Positions 57,972 through 64,000 of a stretch of DNA of 64,000 bases are shown piece after piece. The stretch covers positions 206,160,841-206,224,840 of the forward strand of contig JBAIZL010000001.1 of the NCBI GenBank assembly GCA_036971475.1, read 5' to 3'. The notes beneath the pieces were generated by a model. That model saw only the letters and a list, made by a program, of their open reading frames with translations, was not told the origin of the DNA and ran no database searches. A program made the translations under genes and the position numbers. Origin of the DNA: Prosapia bicincta. Lineage: Eukaryota > Arthropoda > Insecta > Hemiptera > Cercopidae. Within the stretch, counting starts at the first letter, position 1. Each line of letters opens with the position of its first letter.

Positions 57972-58077
57972 ATGGGAATAACCTAAGGGACTGATTAGTC
58001 AACTCTCTTAGGTTACCCAAATTTAAGTAATAAAGATTCAAAATTGACTTTCCATTCCCATCGCTGTGGGAATGTAT
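57972..58077. repeat. Two adjacent inverted repeats
   Basis: AACCTAAG (near 57980) pairs with CTTAGGTT (near 58007). CATTCCCA pairs with TGGGAATG near 58055-58076 over a 6-base loop. AATAAAG lies between them. Confidence 0.6.
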
Positions 58078-58784
58078 GGATTAAGTATAAAGATGTATAT
58101 CTTATATGGCTTTTTCTAAGTGAATTTCTAATGAATAACTTCCAAAGAAGTTAATTGTTCAAGGCCTAGCCTAAAGGCATTACATAGTAATATTAAGTGT
58201 TTGAAAAAGAATCAGATTTTAAAATATGTTAAATTTAACTCTACTAATCAAAATTATATACAAAATTAATATGGTAACTTTGATAATTTAAATTATATGT
58301 AAAATTAATGATAATAAGAAAATTTAAAAACAGAAGGAGATAATAATGTTTAGTTAAATGGCAAGTTGTATGAAATTTTGAAAAAATAATTAGTCAAGAA
58401 AATCCTGTGAAATTAAATAAAAACAATAATAATTAATTTGAACCTTGGAACAAATAAATAAAAATGTATATTTTCCAATTAGCTGTGTTTTCATTCTAGA
58501 TAAGATAAGTTCACTAGGTATCCAGGTATAGTCTTTAAATCACAAGTGTCTCTCAAAGATTCCACTACCCGAAAAGGAGCTTGAATAGGGCTTATCGGAG
58601 GCTAATTGGTTTTATCAAAAATTCAGGGGTTGGTTCCTCTGAGAGGTTTATTCCTTGAGACACAGGTCTATGAAATTAGGTTCGTAGTCAATGGATAAAC
58701 CATTACTTTCTTACTGACTTAGCAATTGAGGAAGAGAAATAAACAACGGCAAAGGTTATAAAAAGTAAGTCGGTAAGAAAAGTA

Positions 58785-58797
58785 TGGCGCCCAACGT
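58785..58797 (+). promoter_or_regulatory. Primer-binding site, tRNA-Lys type
   Basis: TGGCGCCCAACGT matches the complement of the 3' end of lysine tRNA with its CCA for 13 bases. After two extra bases the similarity resumes (GGCTCGA). The site places the end of the 5' LTR immediately upstream. Confidence 0.8.
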
Positions 58798-59277
58798 TTG
58801 AGGCTCGATGCTTACATTGTAACATCGGGTCAACATCAAATAGAGACAGATTTAAATCGACTAAGGAGCCTAGTGAAACAAAATTAATTAAATAGAATTC
58901 AATTAAAATTGTAAAAAATAATAGGAATCATAAAATGAAAACCAAAGAAGTTCTTTAAATTAAATAAGAGTTAATTATAATAAAAATGAAATTAAAAAGA
59001 ACTTAGAATAAATAATAATAATTGAAAGGAAATAATTAAGTAAAATAAAATTCAGTAGGCGTCGGTAGGGCATAATATAAATAATAATGTTAGTTATTAA
59101 TGAAAGTAAATAGAATACATAGGCGTTAGATAGACAAGGTCAAGGGAACACTGAACCGGATCACATCGAGCACAATTCTAAATGAATATTTAATTAAATA
59201 CTCAGTATATAGTAAAAATATAGAAGTAGGAGAAGTTAGTAAGGGAATAAAAGGATAGTTAAATACAAGACTTTAAG
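58798..59277 (+). other. Untranslated leader of the retrotransposon
   Basis: About 480 A-rich bases between the primer site and the gag start. No motif beyond composition is recognised; packaging signals would be expected here. Confidence 0.6.
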
Positions 59278-60735
59278 ATGGCGACAAGACAGAGAAAAGA
59301 CACAGAACCATCTGAAATGATGGAGTTTTTTAAAAAAATGATGGAGGAACAAAAACAGGAGAGATTAAAAGAGATGGAGGAACAAAAACAGGAGAGATTA
59401 AAAGAGATGGAGGAACAAAAACAGGAAAGATTAAAAGAGATGGAAGAACAGAAACAAGGGAGAATAAAGGAACAAGAAGAATTAGTAAAAAAGATAGAGG
59501 AACAAAAACAGGAAAGATTAAAAGAGATGGAGGAACAGAAACAAGGGAGAATAAAGGAACAAGAAGAATTAGTAAAAATGATAGAGGAACAAAGAAAGAA
59601 AGAAAGAGAGGAGGAAAAAGTAGAAAGAAAGAAAGAAAGAGAGGAGGATAAACAAGAAATTAAGAATCTTTGGGAAATCATGAATAAGAGGATAGAGGAA
59701 ATAAATGAAGGAATTACAAGAAAGAATGAGGAAATGGGAAATAAAATCCAAGAAACTATAGAAAAGATGTATAACTTAGAGGTAACAGTCAGTGAAAATA
59801 AACAGACTGTAGAAACAGTTAAGGGAGAAGTCAAAAAAGTAGAAAGAAGGGTACAAGTAGTTGAGAATAAGATAAAGAATATGGGAGAAGGGATAAATAT
59901 AGCTACCTTGTTTAAATCAAGGATGTTTGAGATGGGTGATAATGGAGACAAAAGCAAGAAGGAATTCTACGGTAGGGAAGATGAAGACCCTATTGATTTC
60001 ATTAAACACCTAGAAGGTATAATGTCCGAAATTGATCCTGACATGGAGGAAGGACAAAAAAGGAAAATAATGGAGAGACATCTTAAAGGACCAGCACAAG
60101 AATGGTGGTTGGCCATGAATATGGAGGAGGAAAATTATGATGAAGTTAAGGAGAGATTCTTTAGCCACTTTTGGGGATCTCATGCACAAGAGAGAATTCG
60201 AGGAAGAATCGAAAATGGAAAATATGAATACCATCGAGGCACAAACAACATGGTAAATTATTTCTTAAAAATGGTGAACACGGCGAGACACCTAACCCCG
60301 CCATACAATCAGGCGGAGTTAATTATGAAGATTATGAAGCATTATGGGAACAGAATGTATATAGGATGTTCCGGGATGGCGGCTACCGACATAGAGGAGG
60401 CGGTAAAATACATCCGAAGGAACATGGAGCAGGAGGCTACCAGGAACCGGACTCAGCCTAGGACTGAGGAACGGGAACCTGAAAGGAGAGGGTTTACACA
60501 CCAAACGACAAACCCCGGATACAAGGGAAATTGGAGGCAAGAGCCTTACCCGGTAGAAGGGAGAGGAAACTGGAGACAGGGGCCCTACCAAAGAGAGGGA
60601 CCAAGAAATAGGCCGCAAAATCAGTGGCAACAACAAAGGCCAGAGTACAGGCCACAAAACCAAACGGAAGAAGGCCCACAGACAAAAGAAAAGAGACCAC
60701 AAAATCCAGGGCCAAGTGGTCAATCAAAAAACTAA
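59278..60735 (+). CDS. gag: Gag polyprotein of Ty3/gypsy element (485 aa)
   Basis: Capsid-forming protein that packages the element's RNA in the cytoplasm. The start has a good context (AAGATGG) and an in-frame stop lies just upstream. Residues about 14-175 are a highly charged coiled coil with 11-residue repeats of the type EMEEQKQERLK, encoded by near-identical 33-base DNA repeats. Residues about 230-390 form the retrotransposon Gag domain: FYGREDEDPIDFIKHLEG, then GPAQEWWL, then FFSHFWG. The tail (about 395-485) is rich in Arg, Gln, Gly and Pro with GNWRQ repeats and has no CCHC zinc knuckle, so RNA binding is probably by the basic tail. It ends in TCAAAAAACTAA, which contains the frameshift heptamer. 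There is no internal stop, consistent with recent activity. Confidence 0.93.
   Translation: MATRQRKDTEPSEMMEFFKKMMEEQKQERLKEMEEQKQERLKEMEEQKQERLKEMEEQKQGRIKEQEELVKKIEEQKQERLKEMEEQKQGRIKEQEELVKMIEEQRKKEREEEKVERKKEREEDKQEIKNLWEIMNKRIEEINEGITRKNEEMGNKIQETIEKMYNLEVTVSENKQTVETVKGEVKKVERRVQVVENKIKNMGEGINIATLFKSRMFEMGDNGDKSKKEFYGREDEDPIDFIKHLEGIMSEIDPDMEEGQKRKIMERHLKGPAQEWWLAMNMEEENYDEVKERFFSHFWGSHAQERIRGRIENGKYEYHRGTNNMVNYFLKMVNTARHLTPPYNQAELIMKIMKHYGNRMYIGCSGMAATDIEEAVKYIRRNMEQEATRNRTQPRTEEREPERRGFTHQTTNPGYKGNWRQEPYPVEGRGNWRQGPYQREGPRNRPQNQWQQQRPEYRPQNQTEEGPQTKEKRPQNPGPSGQSKN
60726..60732 (+). promoter_or_regulatory. -1 ribosomal frameshift site A AAA AAC
   Basis: The heptamer is in the gag frame (TCA AAA AAC TAA), directly before the gag stop at 60733-60735. 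Slipping back one base enters the pol frame, which is open here. No strong downstream pseudoknot is evident by eye. Confidence 0.8.
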
Positions 60736-63700
60736 ATGAGAGGATCCCTAATGGTAGGAAGGAAAAGAGGAGACAACCATTAGAGATCCAACAACAAACA
60801 AAATATAGGAAATATTACCCGGAGAAACAGGGAACAGTAAATAAAGGAAAGGCGGAAGACCTAAAGAACAAAAATAAAAAAACAATACAACAGGAAAATA
60901 ACAATGAAGTACACCAAAATCAAGAGCGTAGAGTTGGTGGACTATCTCTTGATATTCGTGCTGAATTGTTAGAAGAGGACAAGGAGATTGGCGAAGGTAA
61001 CCAGAAGAAAGAAACATGCCCTGTAATTGACTGTGAGGTAGAAGGGCACTCTATAGAGGTAGAGATTGACACGGGTGCAGACGTGTCAGTCATTCAAGAA
61101 AAGGCTTACAACAACCTCAAGTTGCATGGGCTTAAGTTCCTGGAACTACCCATCAACAATGTGGGAGTTGTAACAGCCATTAAGACTGCACAAATAAAGG
61201 TTACCCGGCAATGCTTAATTCCCTTAACAATTAAAGGCATAAAAGTGGACTGCATCTTCATAGTGGTCTCCAAACTTCGGTCGGAGATGATTATGGGGTG
61301 CAACACACTGTATGACCTAAAGGCACGGATAAACATGGATAGACGCTTTGTGACATTCGAAATAGAAGGGGAAATGGTGTACCAGGACTTTAAAAGTAAA
61401 ATACAAAAGATAGAGGAAAATGAAGAAGTCCGAAAAATATGCAAGATAACCCAGGAAAAAGAAGATGCATCAACAATAGGGCATCAAAGCAAAAAGGAGG
61501 GGTTAATGCGACAGTGCGAGAAGCAGGGGCACTGCCAAATGAATGAAGGAGGAAATGGACAAGAAACAAGTAAAGGGGAAATCTTAAATATAACGAACGA
61601 ATATCAAAGAAAAATAAAAAATGAAACAGAGGAAAAATTAAACAGAAACAAAAAATTAAAAAACAAAAATGAAAATATAATAAATAAGGAAATAAATTTA
61701 AGACCTGAGGGAGTCAAAACAGGAGATAAAGAAACAAAGGACATGGAAAGAAGAGCTGCAGCTGAGATTAAGAGCAAACCAAAATATAAACAAGGTAAGG
61801 CCGAAATAGTGCCAAAAAGGGGAAATAATGTGAGTGGAAAAATAATAAATAAGAAAATAAATATAAATAAAAGTATAAACGTCGCGTCGAAACAATTAAA
61901 AGGGGGGAACAACGAGGTTAAAATGAATAACCAACAAGTAGCTCGGAAGCCCATGACTAAGACTTTAGATTCTGGAGAGATAACCCAAAGGAAAGAAATT
62001 GAAATTAAAGAAAGAAAAAAGAAAAACCCATTTACTAGTTCAAGAGTTCGAAAGTCAATTAAAATGAGAGCCAATCCAAATACGAGAAGAACCTTCATTT
62101 CATTACAAGTCAAAAACAGAAAAATAAAAGGTAGATTTAAGGAGAATAAGGGAAAGTTAAGAAATTGGAAAAGGAGAAAGAAGAAAAAGAAAGATAAAGA
62201 TGGACGGATGATAAGAAAATATTTGAGAATTAACCATTTAGGAATCGAAGAAGAAGAAACAGAAATTAAATGTATATTAGACAAAGAACAGCAAAATCAA
62301 TTAAACCAGCTAATATTGGAATATGACGATATATTTAGCGAGATACCGGGAAGATCAAATAAATATAAGCATCAATTGAAACTAATAGAGAATAAAACTT
62401 TTGTACGAAGGAATTATCCAATTCCAATTAATTACCGTAAACAGGTCCAAGAAGAGATTGAAAGAATGCTCAGATATGACATCATCGAACGCTCAAGAAC
62501 TCCTTACATCAACCCAATGGTGACAGTAATAAAACCAGACAAGACCATCCGTCTGTGCCTAGACGCTAGGAAGTTGAATGAGATAACTGTGCCGGATTAT
62601 GAAAGTGCACCCACTATTGACGATATACTAAGGAAAGGTCGCAACAGGCGATATTTTTCAAAAATAGATTTAACGTCAAGTTTCTGGCAAATACCGTTGA
62701 CTAATGAGTCCAAAAAATATACAGGATTTTTATTTAATAATAAAGTATATAATTTCAAAGTGGTGCCTTTTGGACTCCAAAACTCCCTAGCGGCTCTAGT
62801 GAGAACGGTAGATATCACTTTGGGTAAGGAGTTAGAGGAAAATCTTTTAGTGTATGTCGATGATCTGTTGTGTCTATCTGAGACATTCGATGAGCACCTC
62901 AGTCACCTGAGGACAATTTTCACCAGATTCAGAGAGGGGAATTTAACCATCAACCCGAAGAAAACCTTGTTCTGTCAACAAGAGGTGAAGTTTTTAGGAT
63001 ATATCTTCAGACAAGAAGGGGTCACCACAGACCCAGAGAAGCTACAGGCAATACAGGATTTCCCAGAACCTAGAAACAAAAAACAACTACAATCGTTTCT
63101 AGGTTTTGTAAATTACTATGCACGATTTACAAAGAAACATGCTGAAGAGACTTCACCCTTGTTGAAATTACTAAGAAAAGATCAGCCCTGGATCTGGGAT
63201 GAATACATGAGTAAAGCCTTCAATAGGGTAAAAGATTTGTTTACGGAATCAGTCACTCTGATGCATCCAATCGAAGGGCAACGTACGTTCCTACAGACAG
63301 ATGCATGTGATAATGCAATCGCCAGTCAGATTTTCCAGAGAGATGGACAAGGGCAAATGCAAGTAATAGGGTTCGTTAGCCGAACACTTAAGAGTTGTGA
63401 GAAGGCATACACTATATGCGAGAAAGAATTATTGGCTATAGTGCATGGCTTGAAAAAATTTCGGCCATTAATAGTGGGAGCGCCACTAACTATCATAACG
63501 GATAATAAGGCATTGAAATTTATGAACACGTGCAATTTCAATAATTCACGAATCACTAGGTGGATATTGGCGATTCAAGAGTATCAACCAACAGTGATAC
63601 ATTGCCCAGGAAAGGAAAACATACCGTGCGACGTCGTGAGTCGGATGTATCAGAATGAGATGGATAATAAGGGAAACAGTCAGAACCGTCAGGTCATAAA

Positions 63701-64000
63701 AGTAGGACGGTTACAAATAGGATGTGAAGAAACACTAAAAGCAAAATTTCAAAACATAAAAAACTTACAAAGACAACAACCAGAATTAGAAAAATTTTTT
63801 GAAAACGTGACCAAATTTAAGAGATATTCTATACAAGAAGGGATATTGTGTAAAGAAGTCAAAAATAAAATAAAGATAGTAATCCCGGAATCAATAATAA
63901 ACGAGGTAATTGAGAACATACATCAGATATATGCTCACATAGGGAGAAATAAAATAACGAATATAATGAGCCAGAGCATGTATATAAAGCAAATAAAGAA
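60726..64000 (+). CDS. pol: Pol polyprotein (PR-RT-RNase H-IN), 3' end outside window
   Basis: Read in the -1 frame relative to gag, with no stop over about 1091 codons. Residue numbers count from the slip site. Aspartic protease: EIDTGADVSVI, active site DTGA at about 115-118. A Lys/Asn/Glu-rich linker follows at about 220-508. Reverse transcriptase runs about 525-760, with LCLDARKL, FSKIDLTSSFWQIPL (Asp 648), VVPFGLQNS and YVDD at 710-713 (62853-62864). RNase H acidic residues are Asp 859 (QTDAC), Glu 901 (EKELLAI), Asp 926 (ITDNKAL) and Asp 969 (PCDVVSR). The integrase zinc finger begins with HQIYAH (first H at 63921). The protein processes Gag-Pol, copies the RNA and inserts the DNA. All visible catalytic residues are kept. 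Confidence 0.93.

Larger units (their letters stand above)
56763..58784 (+). other. Region upstream of retrotransposon; likely includes 5' LTR
   Basis: The 5' LTR of the gypsy-type element must end next to the primer site at 58785, but its start cannot be fixed without the 3' LTR. Visible signals are AATAAA-like words (58030, 58730), TATAAAAAG at 58757 and hairpins at 57707-57732 and 58056-58077. A 90-codon frame at 57391-57663 has no known match. Confidence 0.4.
58785..64000 (+). mobile_element. Ty3/gypsy LTR retrotransposon, 5' part, runs off window
   Basis: Primer site, leader, gag and pol are in the order protease, reverse transcriptase, RNase H, integrase, which defines Ty3/gypsy. Both frames are open to the window edge. 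The integrase remainder, any further frame and the 3' LTR lie outside. Confidence 0.93.

Noticed and set aside
59259..59957. 232-codon minus-strand frame with repeated CFCSSI
   Set aside because: It is the antisense shadow of the repeated coiled-coil part of gag.
61604..62284. 226-codon minus-strand frame rich in Phe, Leu and Ser
   Set aside because: It is antisense to the A-rich linker of the intact pol gene; lysine and asparagine codons read backward give Phe, Leu and Ile.

Overview
This is AT-rich, intron-poor, non-genic eukaryotic DNA. Long (CA)n, (TA)n and (GA)n microsatellites, tandem arrays and decayed transposons point to an animal. The mixture of Penelope-like elements, piggyBac, hAT, a mariner-type MITE, LINEs with RNase H and a Ty3/gypsy element with a lysine-tRNA primer site suggests an arthropod, most likely an insect. 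The species cannot be named from the sequence. I see no host protein-coding gene, rRNA, complete tRNA, CRISPR array or prokaryotic feature.

Layout. 1-3.1 kb: decayed Penelope-like element (PLE) plus a hAT-type remnant (block A1). 4.6-5.4 kb: CA, TA and GA microsatellites. 6.28-10.77 kb: three tandem copies of a ~1.49 kb non-coding unit. 14.0-21.4 kb: block B1, carrying a LINE RNase H fragment with target-site duplication, a fold-back PLE fragment and microsatellites. 22.2-22.8 kb: LINE reverse-transcriptase fragment. 23.6 kb: mariner-type MITE. 24.9-34 kb: mostly unrecognised DNA with microsatellites. 34.2-35.0 kb: three 248-bp repeats. 38.6-39.5 kb: an 84/85-bp satellite with alternating dimer structure. 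40.6-41.25 kb: pyrimidine-rich minisatellite next to a strong hairpin. 42.1-45.9 kb: block A2, a second copy of A1. 47.8-54.8 kb: block B2, a second copy of B1, interrupted by a 2.9 kb piggyBac element. 58.8 kb to the end: 5' part of a Ty3/gypsy retrotransposon with open gag and pol, running off the window.

How parts relate. A1/B1 and A2/B2 occur in the same order and orientation. Either one large duplication was later cut up by insertions, or two repeat families recur together. The paralogy is useful because B1 preserves the uninterrupted TTAA site into which piggyBac inserted in B2, and B2 preserves the sequence without the LINE that entered B1.

The only plausibly functional coding unit is the gypsy-type element. 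Gag ends in A AAA AAC followed at once by TAA, a textbook -1 frameshift signal, and pol is open from there to the window edge. The piggyBac transposase keeps its catalytic aspartates but has about four frameshifts, and an apparent 384-bp intron separates its C-terminal cysteine-rich domain. PLE remnants carry a recurring hammerhead-like hairpin. No clearly new biological system was found. All identities, family assignments and repeat boundaries were judged by eye without database searches.
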